Positions 15,529-25,929 of a stretch of DNA of 64,000 nt are shown in pieces. Source of the stretch: Telluria beijingensis (GTDB lineage: Bacteria; Pseudomonadota; Gammaproteobacteria; Burkholderiales; Burkholderiaceae_D); assembly GCF_030770395.1 (NCBI RefSeq), contig NZ_CP132480.1, positions 2,542,854 through 2,606,853 on the forward strand, in the 5' to 3' direction. How positions within the stretch are numbered: position 1 is the first letter of the stretch; every line of letters begins with the position of its first letter. Both the position numbers and the translations under genes were made by a program. Under the pieces are notes generated by a model that saw only the letters and a program-made list of their open reading frames with translations, did not search any database and was not told where the DNA came from.

Positions 15529-17139
15529 ATGAAATTCGACGTCGCGATCGTCGGCAGCGGCCTGGCCGGCCTCTCCGTTGCCCTGCACCTGGCGCAGACC
15601 CGCAAGGTCGCCATCATCTCCAAGCGCGCCCTGCTCGATGGCGCCAGCAGCTGGGCCCAGGGCGGCATCGCCGCGGTGCTCGATTCCGGCGATAGCCATG
15701 GCCAGCACATCGACGACACCCTGGTCGCCGGCGCCGGCCTGTGCGACGAAGGCGCGACCCGCACCATCGTCGAGGGCGGCCGCGCCGCCATCGAGTGGCT
15801 GATCGACCAGGGCGTGCCGTTCACCCGCGACGCCACGGCCGAACTGGGCTTCCACCTGACCCGCGAGGGCGGCCACAGCCAGCGCCGCATCATCCACGCC
15901 GCCGACGCCACCGGCCAGGCGGTGCAGGCGACGCTGGAACAGAAGGTGCGCGCGCACCCGAACATCGCGCTGTTCGAACACCACGTGGCGATCGACGTCA
16001 TCACCGCCGACAAGCTGGCCGTGCCGGCGCCTGGCGGCCAGCCACGCTGTCATGGCCTGTACGTGCAGGACATCCAGAGCGGCGCGGTGCTGACCTTCGA
16101 GGCCGGGCACACCGTGCTGGCCACCGGCGGCGCCGGCAAGGTCTACCTGTACACCACCAATCCCGACACCGCCACCGGCGACGGCATTGCGATGGCCTGG
16201 CGCGCCGGCTGCCGGGTGTCGAACATGGAATTCATCCAGTTCCATCCGACCTGCCTGTACCACCCATACGCCAAGTCCTTCCTGATCACCGAGGCGATCC
16301 GTGGCGAAGGCGGCCTGCTGAAACTGCCGCGCGAGGCCGGCGCACTGGCCGGCACCCGCTTCATGCCGGCCCACGACGAGCGCGGCGAACTGGCTCCGCG
16401 CGACGTGGTCGCGCGCGCCATCGACTTCGAGATGAAGAAGCGCGGGCTCGACCACGTCGACCTGGACATCAGCCACCAGGACCCTGAATTCCTCAAGGAG
16501 CACTTCCCGACCATCCACGCGCGCTGCCTCGAGCTCGGGATCGACATCACGCGCGAGCCGATTCCCGTGGTGCCGGCCGTGCACTTCACCTGCGGCGGCA
16601 TCGTGACCGACCTGGCGGGCCGCACCGACATTCCCGGCCTGTACGCGGTCGGCGAGACCGCCTGCACCGGGCTACACGGCGCCAACCGCCTGGCCAGCAA
16701 TTCGCTGCTCGAGTGCGTGGTGGTGGGCCGCGCCTGCGCCGAACACATCGCCGCCAGCAGCCCGGTCGAGAACCCGGCGCTGCCGGCCTGGGACGAGAGC
16801 CGGGTCACGAATGCCGACGAAGAAGTCGTCATCGCCCACAACTGGGACGAGTTGCGCCGCTTCATGTGGAATTACGTCGGCATCGTGCGCACCACCAAGC
16901 GCCTCGAGCGCGCCCAGCACCGGATCGAGCTGCTCAAGGAAGAGATCGACGAGTATTACCGCAACTTCCGCATCACGCCCGACCTGCTGGAACTGCGCAA
17001 CCTGGTCGAGGTGGCGCACCTGATCGTGCGCAGCGCGCTGTCGCGCCACGAAAGCCGCGGCCTGCATTATTCGCGCGATTTCCCGGACACGCTACCCAAG
17101 GCCCTGCCGAGCGTGCTGGCGCCGCGCCGCGCACGATGA
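15529..17139 (+). CDS. nadB: L-aspartate oxidase
   Basis: 536 residues. An FAD-binding Rossmann motif GSGLAGLS is at residue 10. SSWAQGGIAAV, TGGAGKVYLYTTNP, FHPTCLY and a C-terminal helical domain ending in RESRGLHYSRDFP-like sequence match NadB rather than succinate dehydrogenase. It oxidises L-aspartate to iminoaspartate, the first step of de novo NAD synthesis, handing the product to NadA. The start at 15529 (MKFDVAIVG) is chosen for homology; the frame extends 10 codons upstream. Its stop overlaps the start of the transporter gene by four bases (ATGA), so the two are coupled. Confidence 0.95.
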   Translation: MKFDVAIVGSGLAGLSVALHLAQTRKVAIISKRALLDGASSWAQGGIAAVLDSGDSHGQHIDDTLVAGAGLCDEGATRTIVEGGRAAIEWLIDQGVPFTRDATAELGFHLTREGGHSQRRIIHAADATGQAVQATLEQKVRAHPNIALFEHHVAIDVITADKLAVPAPGGQPRCHGLYVQDIQSGAVLTFEAGHTVLATGGAGKVYLYTTNPDTATGDGIAMAWRAGCRVSNMEFIQFHPTCLYHPYAKSFLITEAIRGEGGLLKLPREAGALAGTRFMPAHDERGELAPRDVVARAIDFEMKKRGLDHVDLDISHQDPEFLKEHFPTIHARCLELGIDITREPIPVVPAVHFTCGGIVTDLAGRTDIPGLYAVGETACTGLHGANRLASNSLLECVVVGRACAEHIAASSPVENPALPAWDESRVTNADEEVVIAHNWDELRRFMWNYVGIVRTTKRLERAQHRIELLKEEIDEYYRNFRITPDLLELRNLVEVAHLIVRSALSRHESRGLHYSRDFPDTLPKALPSVLAPRRAR

Positions 17140-18035
17140 ACCGGCACCAGCTCACTCCCGGCACCGCCCTTCTGCTGACCATTCCGCCGGTGCTGTGGGC
17201 CGGCAATGCCATCGTCGGGCGCCTGGTGCGCGACGCGGTGCCGCCGATGACGCTCAACCTGATCCGCTGGTCGATCGCGCTGGCGGTACTGCTGCCGCTG
17301 GGCCGCGCCGCCCTGCGTCTAGGTAGCGGCGTGCTGGTCAACTGGAAGCGCTACAGCCTGCTCGGCCTGCTGGGCATCGGCCTGTACAACTCGCTGCAAT
17401 ACCTGGCCCTGCAGAGTTCTTCGCCGATCAACGTGACCCTGGTCGCCTCCGGCGTGCCGGTGTGGATGCTGCTGGTCGGACGCCTGTTCTTCAATGTGCC
17501 GGTCAAGCGCAAGCAGATTGCCGGCGCGGTGCTGTCGATCGCCGGCGTGCTGGTCGTGATGTGCCGCGGCGACCTGGACCAGCTGGCCGCCCTGCGCCTG
17601 GTGCCGGGCGACCTGTACATGATCCTGGCCACGATTGCCTGGTCGTTCTACAGCTGGCTCCTGATGCAGCAAAAGGACGTGCCGGGGCTGCGCGCCGACT
17701 GGGCCGCCTTCCTGCTGGCGCAGGTCGGCTATGGCGTGCTGTGGTGCGGCGCGCTGGCCGGCGGCGAATGGGCCTTGACGGACGTGCACATCGCCTGGAG
17801 CTGGCCGCTGGCCGCGGCCCTGCTGTACGTGGCGATCGGCCCGGCCATCGTCGCCATGCGCTGCTGGGGCGCCGGCGTGCAGCGCGCCGGCCCGAGCCTG
17901 GGCGCCTTCTTCATCAACCTGACGCCGCTGTTCACGGCGCTGCTGTCGTCGGCGTTTTTGGGCGAGGCGCCGCACCTGTATCACGTGGTGGCGTTCGGCA
18001 TGATCGTGGGCGGGATCGCAGTGTCGGCGCGCTGA
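17136..18035 (+). CDS. EamA/DMT-family transporter
   Basis: 299 residues with ten hydrophobic helices arranged as two EamA repeats (about 15-145 and 160-298), each with the conserved helix-4 to helix-5 pattern of the drug/metabolite transporter superfamily (for example PINVTLVASGVPVWMLL and PSLGAFFINLTPLFTALL). It is an inner-membrane exporter or importer of a small metabolite; the substrate is unknown. ATGA overlap with nadB shows translational coupling, so a link to NAD precursors or aspartate is possible but unproven. Confidence 0.88.
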   Translation: MNRHQLTPGTALLLTIPPVLWAGNAIVGRLVRDAVPPMTLNLIRWSIALAVLLPLGRAALRLGSGVLVNWKRYSLLGLLGIGLYNSLQYLALQSSSPINVTLVASGVPVWMLLVGRLFFNVPVKRKQIAGAVLSIAGVLVVMCRGDLDQLAALRLVPGDLYMILATIAWSFYSWLLMQQKDVPGLRADWAAFLLAQVGYGVLWCGALAGGEWALTDVHIAWSWPLAAALLYVAIGPAIVAMRCWGAGVQRAGPSLGAFFINLTPLFTALLSSAFLGEAPHLYHVVAFGMIVGGIAVSAR

Positions 18036-18082
18036 CCGGTATCGTGTGTGCGGGCGTCCGGCCCTGATGTAGGATTCCGTGT

Positions 18083-18964
18083 ATGGAAGGAATTCACGGC
18101 ATGGCAGAAGGTATCACCACATCGGCGGATGTCGAGGCGCTGGCAACGTTCCTGGAGCGTCACCCGCGCACCCTGGTCCTGACTGGGGCCGGCCTGTCGA
18201 CGGCCTCCGGCATCCCCGACTACCGCGACCGCGACGGCGTGCGGCGCGGGCGGCTGCCGATCCAGGGGCCCGAATTCAGGCGCGACGTCGCCATCCAGCG
18301 CCGCTACTGGGCGCGCAGCATGGTCGGCTGGCCGTTGCTGGCGCGCGCCCGGCCCAACGCCGGCCATCGGGCGCTGGCCGCACTCGAAGCGCGCGGGCGC
18401 CTGGGCTCTGTCCTCACCCAGAACGTCGACGGCCTGCACCAGCAGGCCGGCAGCGCGTCGGTGCTGGAACTGCACGGGAATATCCATCATGTGGTGTGCC
18501 TTGCCTGCGCCGCGCGCTACCCGCGCGCCCAGGTGCAGACCCAGCTCGAATTCGCCAACCCGGCCCTGCTGCAGGCAATGGCGACTCCGCTGCCGGACGG
18601 CGATGCGGCCCTGGATCCGGACGCCGTCACCGGCGTCCAGGTGCCGGCCTGCCTGCGCTGCGGCGGGGTCCTGATGCCTGACGTCGTATTCTTCGGCGAC
18701 AACGTGCCCGCAGACCGCACCGCCAGCGCGCTGGCGCGGATGGCGGCGGCCGACGCGCTGCTGGTGGTAGGATCGTCGCTGATGGTGTATTCGGGCTTTC
18801 GCTTCTGCCGGCTGGCGCAGGCGTCAGGCAAGCCGATCGCCGTCCTGAACCAGGGCCGCACCCGCGCCGACGACCTGCTGGCGCTGAAACTAGACGCGTC
18901 GGCCGAGCAGATACTGCCGCTGGTGGCGCAACTGCTGGATACGAACCATGGGGGGACCATATGA
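18083..18964 (+). CDS. SIR2-family NAD-dependent protein deacylase (sirtuin)
   Basis: 293 residues with all sirtuin landmarks: [14 protein letters not shown] (residues 35-48), QNVDGLH (113-119), catalytic His131 in ELHGN, and a zinc ribbon with Cys139/Cys142 and Cys190/Cys193. It removes acyl groups from lysine using NAD and releases nicotinamide. The start at 18083 has AGGA eight bases upstream; an ATG at 18101 is an alternative. It follows the NadB-EamA pair on the same strand and overlaps the next gene by four bases (ATGA). An NAD-consuming enzyme inside an NAD-making neighbourhood is notable. Confidence 0.92.
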   Translation: MEGIHGMAEGITTSADVEALATFLERHPRTLVLTGAGLSTASGIPDYRDRDGVRRGRLPIQGPEFRRDVAIQRRYWARSMVGWPLLARARPNAGHRALAALEARGRLGSVLTQNVDGLHQQAGSASVLELHGNIHHVVCLACAARYPRAQVQTQLEFANPALLQAMATPLPDGDAALDPDAVTGVQVPACLRCGGVLMPDVVFFGDNVPADRTASALARMAAADALLVVGSSLMVYSGFRFCRLAQASGKPIAVLNQGRTRADDLLALKLDASAEQILPLVAQLLDTNHGGTI

Positions 18965-19995
18965 CCAGTACCTACCGCAGCACCAGTACCGGCCGGCGCC
19001 TGTCGGCGGGCGCCGCCGTCGCCGGCCTGGGTTTGCTGGCGTCATGGCTGTACGTGCGCGCCAGGGCCCGTCGCGTGGAGCGCGAGCATCCGCCGGCGGG
19101 CCGTTTCATCACCGTCGACGGTCTCAAGCTGCACTACCTCGAGCGCGGCGAAGGCCCGGTGCTGGTGCTCCTGCATGGCAATGGGGTGGATGCGAGCGAC
19201 TGGGAGCATAGCGGCCTGCTCGACGCGGCGGCCGAGCACTATCGCGTGATTGCCTTCGACCGGCCGGGCTTCGGCTACAGCGAGCGGCCGCGCAGCACGG
19301 TCTGGACGCCGGACCGGCAGGCGCGCCTGCTGCACCACGCGCTGCTGGAGCTGAATGTGGACAGCGCCATCGTCGCCGGCCATTCCTGGGGCACGCTGGT
19401 GGCCCTGAGCCTGGGCTTGCAGGCGCCGGATTTCGTGCGCGGGCTGGTGCTGGTCTCGGGCTACTACTATCCGAGCGCACGCCTGGACGTGATGGTCGGC
19501 GCGCCGCCGGCCGTGCCGCTGGTGGGCGACGCGCTGCGCTACACGGTGGCGCCGCTCGCCGGGCGCCTGATCTGGCCGGCGGCCGTCGGCCGGGCGTTTG
19601 CGCCGATGCCGGTGGCGGAGAGCTTCCGCGCCACCTCGCCCTGGATGTCGCTGCGGCCTTCGCAGCTACGCGCGAATGCCGCCGACAGCAGCCTCATGAT
19701 CCCGGGCGCCGCATCGCTGGCGCGGCGTTACGGACGCCTCAAGGTGCCGGTGCAGATCCTGGCAGGCACGCAGGATGGGGTGTGCAGCTGCGCGCGCAAT
19801 GCCGAGCGATTGCATGCGGCGCTGCGGCATAGCGAATTGTCGCTGACGCCGGGCGTCGGCCATATGCTGCATTACGCCGAGCCGGGCAAGGTGCTGGGGG
19901 CGATCGATGCGGTCGCGGCCCAGGTGGGTGGGCCGGGCCACGTGCCGACGGCGCGCGAGAATGCGGTGGCCGCAGCCGGCGAGAGCGGCGTTTAA
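18961..19995 (+). CDS. Alpha/beta hydrolase, membrane-anchored
   Basis: 344 residues. An N-terminal hydrophobic helix (about 15-32) with flanking arginines suggests an inner-membrane anchor. The hydrolase fold follows: oxyanion loop LHGNGVD, nucleophile Ser142 in GHSWG, an acid in GTQDGV and His in GVGHMLHY, a complete catalytic triad. It probably cleaves an ester or amide of unknown identity. ATGA overlap with the sirtuin gene implies co-translation. The C-terminal 20 residues are Ala/Gly-rich and look disordered. Confidence 0.85.
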   Translation: MTSTYRSTSTGRRLSAGAAVAGLGLLASWLYVRARARRVEREHPPAGRFITVDGLKLHYLERGEGPVLVLLHGNGVDASDWEHSGLLDAAAEHYRVIAFDRPGFGYSERPRSTVWTPDRQARLLHHALLELNVDSAIVAGHSWGTLVALSLGLQAPDFVRGLVLVSGYYYPSARLDVMVGAPPAVPLVGDALRYTVAPLAGRLIWPAAVGRAFAPMPVAESFRATSPWMSLRPSQLRANAADSSLMIPGAASLARRYGRLKVPVQILAGTQDGVCSCARNAERLHAALRHSELSLTPGVGHMLHYAEPGKVLGAIDAVAAQVGGPGHVPTARENAVAAAGESGV

Positions 19996-20000
19996 CTCGC

Positions 20001-20321
20001 TTAGCTATTACCGAGCTTGATCGCCAGGCCGGCGATCAGGCTCGCCGCCATGCCGATCGACAGCAGGCCATGCAGGCCGGTCGAGCCGATCGACGAGGCA
20101 TCGGCCGCATCGTCGCGCTTGAGCGCCATGGCGCGACCTAGTACGACCGGGCGCAGGAAGCCGCGGATACCGACCAGCAGCATGCCGATGCCGAAGAACA
20201 GTTCGCCTTTCAGGCCGTACATGATGCCATCGAGGAGCTGGGGCACGCCCAGCAGCAGGCCGAAACCCAGCCAGAACAGGCGAAAGCCCAGCGAACGTTT
20301 CAACTTGTCAGTCGTCGTCAT
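20001..20321 (-). CDS. Small membrane protein, 106 residues
   Basis: Three or four hydrophobic helices (about 13-30, 40-60 and 82-104) separated by short charged loops; starts MTTTDKLKRS. No known motif. It is the last gene of the nadA-nadC unit, 18 bases after nadC on the same strand. Its role in NAD metabolism, if any, is unknown. The 3' end lies only five bases from that of the convergent alpha/beta hydrolase. Confidence 0.7.
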   Translation of the reverse strand: MTTTDKLKRSLGFRLFWLGFGLLLGVPQLLDGIMYGLKGELFFGIGMLLVGIRGFLRPVVLGRAMALKRDDAADASSIGSTGLHGLLSIGMAASLIAGLAIKLGNS

Positions 20322-20339
20322 GAAAATCCAGGTAGTGAT

Positions 20340-21203
20340 TTAAAGGATGCGCAGCGAATAATCGGTCGCGCGCACGTCCTTGGTCAGGCTGCCGATCGAG
20401 ATGCGGTCGACGCCGGTCTCGGCGATCGCGCGCACGGTGTCCATATTGATGCCGCCCGATGCTTCCAGGAGCGCGCGGCCGGCATTCACCTCGACCGCCT
20501 CGCGCATCATGGCCAGGTCGAAGTTGTCGAGCAAGACCGACTTGACGCCGGCGTCCAGGGCTTCCTTCAGCTGGGCGATGGTCTCGACCTCGATCTGCAC
20601 TGGGGCGCCGGAATCCAGCTGCGCCGCCGCTTCCAAGGCGGCAGTGACACCGCCAGCCGCCGCGATATGGTTTTCCTTGATCAGGATGCCGTCGTACAGC
20701 GCCATGCGCTGGTTCTTGCCGCCGCCGACGCGCACCGCGTATTTTTGCGCCAGGCGCAGGCCAGGCAAGGTCTTGCGGGTGTCGAGGATCGCGGCCTTGG
20801 TGCCCGCAATGACGTCGACATAGCGGCGCGTGGCCGTGGCCACGCCCGACAGCAACTGCATGAAGTTCAGCGCGCCGCGTTCGGCCGTCAGCAGCGAGCG
20901 CGGGTTGGCCTGGATCGTGCACACGACCGAATCGGCCGCCATCAGCTCGCCCTCGGCATAGTGCCAGTCGATCTCGGTCTCCTGGTCGACGGCCAACATC
21001 AGCCCTTCGAACCACGGCGCGCCGCACAGCACGGCGGCTTCGCGCACGATCACACGCGCCGTGACGCGGGTATCGTTCGGCACCAGCATGCCGGTCAGGT
21101 CGCCGGTGCCGACGTCTTCCAGCAGCGCGGCCAGGATGTTCTGTTCAAAGGACGCCTGCAGCCTGTCATCGAACTGGGCGTGGGGATTTCGTAAAGTCGT
21201 CAT
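20340..21203 (-). CDS. nadC: Nicotinate-nucleotide pyrophosphorylase (carboxylating)
   Basis: 287 residues, typical for Nad[11 protein letters not shown], the [27 protein letters not shown] block (its parts are visible in order) and the C-terminal [22 protein letters not shown] phosphate-binding loop identify it. It converts quinolinate and PRPP to nicotinate mononucleotide, CO2 and PPi. The ATG at 21203 overlaps the nadA stop (ATGA), so the quinolinate producer and consumer are co-translated. The longer open frame upstream is antisense-type coding shadow within nadA. Confidence 0.95.
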   Translation of the reverse strand: MTTLRNPHAQFDDRLQASFEQNILAALLEDVGTGDLTGMLVPNDTRVTARVIVREAAVLCGAPWFEGLMLAVDQETEIDWHYAEGELMAADSVVCTIQANPRSLLTAERGALNFMQLLSGVATATRRYVDVIAGTKAAILDTRKTLPGLRLAQKYAVRVGGGKNQRMALYDGILIKENHIAAAGGVTAALEAAAQLDSGAPVQIEVETIAQLKEALDAGVKSVLLDNFDLAMMREAVEVNAGRALLEASGGINMDTVRAIAETGVDRISIGSLTKDVRATDYSLRIL

Positions 21204-22339
21204 GCCGGTCCTACCCCCGCGAACATCGGGGCATTGTTTTCCAGTGTGCCGGTCGGCAGCGCCTTGGCGCGCCTGGCGGCGGCGAAATCGAGCATGCGGT
21301 CGATCGAGCGCTTGGCCTGCAGGCCGACAGCCGGGTCGACGTGCACCTCGTTGGCGCCCGACTCCAGCACCTCCGCCAGGTTGCGCAGGCCGTTCATCGC
21401 CATCCACGGGCAATGCGCGCAGCTCTTGCAGGTCGCGCTATTGCCCGCGGTCGGCGCCTCGATGAAGGTCTTGCCGGGGGCCGCCGCCCGCATCTTGTGC
21501 AGGATGCCGTTGTCGGTGGCGACGATGAAGTGGGTCGCGTCCATGGTGCGGGCGGCGTCGATCAGCTGGGTGGTCGAACCCACCGCGTCGGCCTGGGCCA
21601 CCACATTGGCCGGCGACTCCGGGTGCACCAGCACCTTCGCATGCGGGTACTCGAGCTTGAGCAGGTCGAGTTCGATGCCCTTGAATTCGTCGTGCACCAG
21701 GCAGGAACCCTGCCACAGCAGCATGTCGGCGCCGGTCTTGGCCTGGATGTAGGAACCCAGGTGACGGTCGGGCGCCCACAGGATCTTCTTGCCCTGGGCG
21801 TGCAGCTCGGCCACGATGTCCAGGCCGATCGACGAGGTCACCATCCAGTCGGCGCGCGCCTTCACGGCGGCGCTGGTATTGGCGTACACCACCACGGTGC
21901 GGTCCGGATGCTGGTCGCAGAAGGCGGCGAATTCGTCGGCCGGGCAGCCCAGGTCGAGCGAGCAGGTCGCGTCGAGGTCGGGCATCAGGATGGTTTTCTC
22001 GGGGCTGAGGATCTTGGCGGTTTCGCCCATGAAGCGCACGCCGGCCACCACCAGGGTCCGGGCCGGGTGGTCGCGGCCGAAGCGCGCCATCTCGAGCGAA
22101 TCCGAGACGCAGCCGCCGGTTTCCTCGGCCAGGTCTTGCAGGTCGGCGTCCACGTAGTAGTGGGCCACCAGCACGGCGCCTTTCTCTTTCAGAAGCCGGC
22201 GGATGCGGTCCTTCAGTTCGGCGCGCTCGGCCATCTCCGGCGCGCTCGGGACTTTCGCCCAGGCCTCGGCGGTGCAGGCCAGGCCGGCCTGGGGCCGGTC
22301 GTATTCATAGGTTTTAATCGGTACTGTTACGGCATTCAT
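21200..22339 (-). CDS. nadA: Quinolinate synthase (4Fe-4S)
   Basis: 379 residues. [19 protein letters not shown], the FMGETAKIL loop, and the three cluster cysteines (in [17 protein letters not shown] and [13 protein letters not shown] regions) match NadA. It condenses iminoaspartate from NadB with dihydroxyacetone phosphate to quinolinate; the 4Fe-4S cluster acts as a Lewis acid and is oxygen-sensitive. The start at 22339 ([16 protein letters not shown]) is preferred over a frame extension of 17 codons. It is the first gene of nadA-nadC-small membrane protein, while nadB lies 4 kb away on the opposite strand. Confidence 0.95.
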   Translation of the reverse strand: MNAVTVPIKTYEYDRPQAGLACTAEAWAKVPSAPEMAERAELKDRIRRLLKEKGAVLVAHYYVDADLQDLAEETGGCVSDSLEMARFGRDHPARTLVVAGVRFMGETAKILSPEKTILMPDLDATCSLDLGCPADEFAAFCDQHPDRTVVVYANTSAAVKARADWMVTSSIGLDIVAELHAQGKKILWAPDRHLGSYIQAKTGADMLLWQGSCLVHDEFKGIELDLLKLEYPHAKVLVHPESPANVVAQADAVGSTTQLIDAARTMDATHFIVATDNGILHKMRAAAPGKTFIEAPTAGNSATCKSCAHCPWMAMNGLRNLAEVLESGANEVHVDPAVGLQAKRSIDRMLDFAAARRAKALPTGTLENNAPMFAGVGPA

Positions 22340-22393
22340 GCTCGCGCGTCTCCTCGCGTCGGCGGGGGCAGGCCCCGCCCTCTCCTTCAACGA

Positions 22394-23992
22394 TCAGTCG
22401 ATGCCCTGGCTGCGCAGGTATTCCTCGTAGTTGCCCTGGAAGTCGACCACGTCGTTCTCGCGGATCTCGATGACGCGGGTGGCCAGCGAAGACACGAACT
22501 CGCGGTCGTGCGAAACGAAGATCAGGGTGCCGGCATACTTGTCGAGCGCGATGTTCAGCGACTCGATCGATTCCATGTCCATGTGGTTGGTCGGCTCGTC
22601 CAGCAGCAGCACATTATGACGGCCCAGCATCAGTTTGCCGTACATCATGCGGCCCTTCTCGCCACCCGACAGCACCTTGACCGACTTCTTGACTTCGTCG
22701 CCGCCGAACAGCAGGCGGCCCAGGATCGAGCGCACGGCCTGGTCGTCGTCGCCTTCCTGCGTCCACTTGCCCATCCAGTCGGTGAGCGTCTCGCCGCTGG
22801 CGAATTCCTCGGTCGGATCCTGCGGCATATAGCCGGGGTTGGCGTTCTCGGCCCACTTCACGCGGCCGGTGTCCGGCTGCAAGCCGCACAGGTCGCCGCC
22901 GATCGAACGCAGCAGCGTGGTTTTACCGGCGCCGTTGGCGCCGATGATCGCGATGCGCTCGCCCGCCTCGACCATGATCGAGAAGTTCTTGAACAATTGG
23001 CGCTCATAGGCTTTCGAGATGTTCTCGGCTTCCACCGCCAGGCGGTGCAGCTTCTTCTCGCCTTCGAAGCGCACGAACGGATAGGCGCGCGACGATGGCT
23101 TGAACTCTTCGATCTTGATCTTGTCGATCTGCTTGGCGCGCGAAGTCGCCTGGCGCGCCTTCGACTTGTTGGCCGAGAAGCGGCGCACGAAGTCCTGCAG
23201 TTCGGCGACTTTTTCCTTGGCCTTGGCATTGTTCGCCAACTGCTGGTTGCGGGCCTGGGTCGACGCCAGCATATAGTCGTCGTAGTTGCCCGGATAGACC
23301 TTCAGGGTGCCGTAGTCCATGTCGGCCACGTGGGTGCACACCTGGTTCAGGAAGTGGCGATCGTGGGAAATGATGATCATGGTGGAGTTACGCTCGTTGA
23401 GCATATTCTCGAGCCAGCGGATCGTGTTGATGTCCAGGTTATTGGTCGGTTCGTCGAGCAGCAGGATGTCCGGGTTCGAGAACAGGGCCTGGGCCAGCAG
23501 CACGCGCAGTTTCCAGCCCGGCGCCACGGCGCTCATCGGCCCCTGGTGCAGGTCGGTGCCGATTTCCAGGCCCAGCAGCAGTTCGCCGGCGCGCGCCTCG
23601 GCCGAGTAGCCGTCGTATTCGGCCACTTTGCCTTCGAGTTCGGCGGCCTTCATGTAGTCGTCGTCGGTGGCTTCCGGGTTGGCATAGATCGCATCGCGCT
23701 CGGCGATCGCGTTCCACAGCTCGGTGTGGCCCATCATGACCACGTCCAGCACGCGCACGTCTTCGTAGGCGAACTGGTCCTGGCGGAGTTTACCGAGGCG
23801 CTCGCCCGGATCGAGGCTGACGTTGCCGGCGCTCGGCTCGAGGTCGCCGCCCAGGATCTTCATGAAGGTCGACTTGCCGCAGCCGTTGGCGCCGATCAGG
23901 CCATAGCGGTTGCCTTCGCCAAATTTGACGGAAATGTTCTCGAACAGCGGCTTGGCGCCGAATTGCATCGTGATATTGGCTGTGGATAGCAC
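22394..23992 (-). CDS. ybiT: ABC-F ATPase, YbiT type
   Basis: 532 residues with two ABC cassettes and no membrane segments. Walker A GANGCGKS and GANGAGKTT, signature regions [13 protein letters not shown] and [13 protein letters not shown], and Walker B LLLDEPTN in both halves, joined by the charged P-site-tRNA-interaction linker. [12 protein letters not shown] in the first cassette is characteristic of YbiT rather than EttA or Uup. ABC-F proteins act on ribosomes, relieving stalls. The GTG start at 23992 reads [12 protein letters not shown], the canonical beginning. It follows ldcA with a 93-base gap. Confidence 0.92.
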   Translation of the reverse strand: MLSTANITMQFGAKPLFENISVKFGEGNRYGLIGANGCGKSTFMKILGGDLEPSAGNVSLDPGERLGKLRQDQFAYEDVRVLDVVMMGHTELWNAIAERDAIYANPEATDDDYMKAAELEGKVAEYDGYSAEARAGELLLGLEIGTDLHQGPMSAVAPGWKLRVLLAQALFSNPDILLLDEPTNNLDINTIRWLENMLNERNSTMIIISHDRHFLNQVCTHVADMDYGTLKVYPGNYDDYMLASTQARNQQLANNAKAKEKVAELQDFVRRFSANKSKARQATSRAKQIDKIKIEEFKPSSRAYPFVRFEGEKKLHRLAVEAENISKAYERQLFKNFSIMVEAGERIAIIGANGAGKTTLLRSIGGDLCGLQPDTGRVKWAENANPGYMPQDPTEEFASGETLTDWMGKWTQEGDDDQAVRSILGRLLFGGDEVKKSVKVLSGGEKGRMMYGKLMLGRHNVLLLDEPTNHMDMESIESLNIALDKYAGTLIFVSHDREFVSSLATRVIEIRENDVVDFQGNYEEYLRSQGID

Positions 23993-24085
23993 TGTATTAC
24001 CCCAAAAAGCGTATTTGATTAACCGGCTATTTTACCATTCCATGCCCCCGGCGGCGAATGGGGCAGGATTCCCGACAGCCGCGGC

Positions 24086-25003
24086 TCAGGCGCGGCGCAA
24101 GGTCGGGTAGTCGGACAAGGTCAAGGTGAACCCGTCGGCATCGGACACGAGGTGGCCCTGGGCGCCGAACGGGATGGTGACGCGGCGGTCGATGTGGCCG
24201 AAAGACAGGCCAGTCAGGACCGGCAGCGGCAGGGTCTGGCGCAGGTAGGCCAGCATCGCGTCGGCGTCGTAGCCATTGTCGAGCGGACCCAGGCGGTAAC
24301 CCGAAAAATCGCCCAGCACCACGGCGCGCTGGCGCGCGAGGACACCGGCCTGCATCAGTTGCAGCAGCATGCGCTCGACCCGGTAGGGATGCTCGCCGAT
24401 GTCTTCCAGCCACAGGATGCCGTCGTCGATCCGCGGAAAGTACGGCGTCCCCAACAGCGCAGCGATCATCGCCAGGTTGCCGCCCCAGACGGTGCCGCGC
24501 AGGTCGAGCGCCGGATTGCCCTGTGCGCGCTCGACGATCGTATGGGTTGGGCCCGCCAGGCAGGACCAGAAATCGTCGATCGTGAAAGCCACCGGGTCGA
24601 CGGCGCCGAAGTCGCCCGCGATCATCGGTCCGGCATAGCTGAGTCCACCTGCCTTGGCCATCAGGCCCATGTGGAGCGCGGTCAGGTCCGAAAAACCGAC
24701 CACGATCTTGCCGCTGGCGGCAATCGCCTCGAAGTCGATGGCGGGCAGCAGGCGGCTGAGGCCATAGCCGCCGCGCAGCGCGATGATCAAATGCACGTCG
24801 GGATCGGCCACGGCGGCGTGCAGCTGCGCCAGGCGCGCGGCATCGGTGCCGCCGAAGCGCTGGTGGGTGCAGCTGTGGTCGTAGTAGTTGCGCACCAGGA
24901 AGCCTTGCGCCTCGAAGCGCGCAATGGCCCGATCGAGTGCGGACGGGTCGGCAATGCAACCGGCGGGCGCCACGATGGCGATGCCGAGACGGGGTGTGAT
25001 CAC
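24086..25003 (-). CDS. ldcA: LD-carboxypeptidase (muramoyltetrapeptide carboxypeptidase)
   Basis: 305 residues of the S66 peptidase family. Catalytic Ser105 in VVGFSDLTALH, the Glu in WLEDIGEHPYR and the His in SFGHIDRR give the Ser-Glu-His triad. It removes the terminal D-Ala from murein tetrapeptides during cytoplasmic recycling; there is no signal peptide. The GTG start at 25003 overlaps the stop of the upstream hydrolase (GTGA), so the two genes are translationally coupled. Confidence 0.92.
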   Translation of the reverse strand: MITPRLGIAIVAPAGCIADPSALDRAIARFEAQGFLVRNYYDHSCTHQRFGGTDAARLAQLHAAVADPDVHLIIALRGGYGLSRLLPAIDFEAIAASGKIVVGFSDLTALHMGLMAKAGGLSYAGPMIAGDFGAVDPVAFTIDDFWSCLAGPTHTIVERAQGNPALDLRGTVWGGNLAMIAALLGTPYFPRIDDGILWLEDIGEHPYRVERMLLQLMQAGVLARQRAVVLGDFSGYRLGPLDNGYDADAMLAYLRQTLPLPVLTGLSFGHIDRRVTIPFGAQGHLVSDADGFTLTLSDYPTLRRA

Positions 25004-25929
25004 TGTTTGACGAAAAGCCGGGGTGTTGAATTTGGCAACATCTTACCCCGCGCGTGGGAGTCGATCAAGGCAAGGATGCGCTCGACCAGTTGTGGAGGCA
25101 AGTCGTGCCCCATCCCTTCGATGATCTCGAGCCGCGCGCCGCCGACATGCGCCGCGATGTCTTGCCCGCAGGCCGGCGGCAGCAAAGGATCGGCGGCGCC
25201 GTGGATGACGAGGGTCGGCGCCGTGATCGTGGGCAACAGCGCGCTGCGGTCGCCGGCGGCCAGCAGCGCCAGCATCTGGCGCCGGCTGCCCCCTGGGCAA
25301 TAGCAGCGGCGCACCGAGCGCGTGACCCGCTTGCGCAGCTGGGCGTCGGGCGTCGGATAGGACGGGCTGCCCAGCAGGCGCAGCAGACCCACCGCATGCT
25401 CGATGACGCTGTCGAGGTTGGCCGGATCGGCGGGCCGGCTGGCCAGGGCCTTGCGCACCTGCGGCGTCGGCCCCGGCAGCGCGCGCCGGCCGCTGGTGGA
25501 CATGATGGCAGTCAGGCTCCGCGCCCGTTGCGGATGGCGCACGGCGAGCTGCTGGGCGATGAGCCCGCCCAGCGCCGAGACACCCACCAGGTGGGCCCGG
25601 GCCACGCCCAGCGCCGACAGCACGCCCAGGGCGTCGGCTGCCAAATCGTCGATGCCGTAGGGCGGACGCCACGGCCAGCCGAGCGCGCGCTTGACCTGCG
25701 CCAGCGCCAGGCTTGGCGTTCCGGCCTGCTCGAACTTGCTCGACAGGCCGCTGTCGCGGTGGTCGAAGCGGATCACGTAGAAACCGAGCTCGACCAGACC
25801 CTCGACGAAGTCGCCGGGCCAGTCGGTCAGCTGCATGCCGAGGCCGTGGATGAGCAGGAGCGGCGCGGCTTTCGGGTCGCCCGCGGTGTCGAAGGCGATG
25901 CGCAGTCCGTTGGCGTGGAGGGTAGGCAT
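25000..25929 (-). CDS. Alpha/beta hydrolase with altered nucleophile elbow
   Basis: 309 residues. Oxyanion-loop LLLIHGLGMQLTDWP, the FDHRDSGLS loop, an acid in GAADPLLP and His in EGMGHDLPP fit the epoxide-hydrolase/esterase-like group. The elbow reads GVSALGG (residues 116-122) where the family has GVSxGG, so one extra residue follows the nucleophile Ser118. That may bend the elbow or lower activity; it is clear in the DNA. The start at 25929 gives the standard MPTLHANGLRI beginning. It is coupled to ldcA by a GTGA overlap; its substrate is unknown. Confidence 0.82.
   Translation of the reverse strand: MPTLHANGLRIAFDTAGDPKAAPLLLIHGLGMQLTDWPGDFVEGLVELGFYVIRFDHRDSGLSSKFEQAGTPSLALAQVKRALGWPWRPPYGIDDLAADALGVLSALGVARAHLVGVSALGGLIAQQLAVRHPQRARSLTAIMSTSGRRALPGPTPQVRKALASRPADPANLDSVIEHAVGLLRLLGSPSYPTPDAQLRKRVTRSVRRCYCPGGSRRQMLALLAAGDRSALLPTITAPTLVIHGAADPLLPPACGQDIAAHVGGARLEIIEGMGHDLPPQLVERILALIDSHARGKMLPNSTPRLFVKQ

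Noticed and set aside
21341..23989. An 882-residue plus-strand open frame opposite nadA and ybiT
   Set aside because: Antisense shadow of two unmistakable genes.
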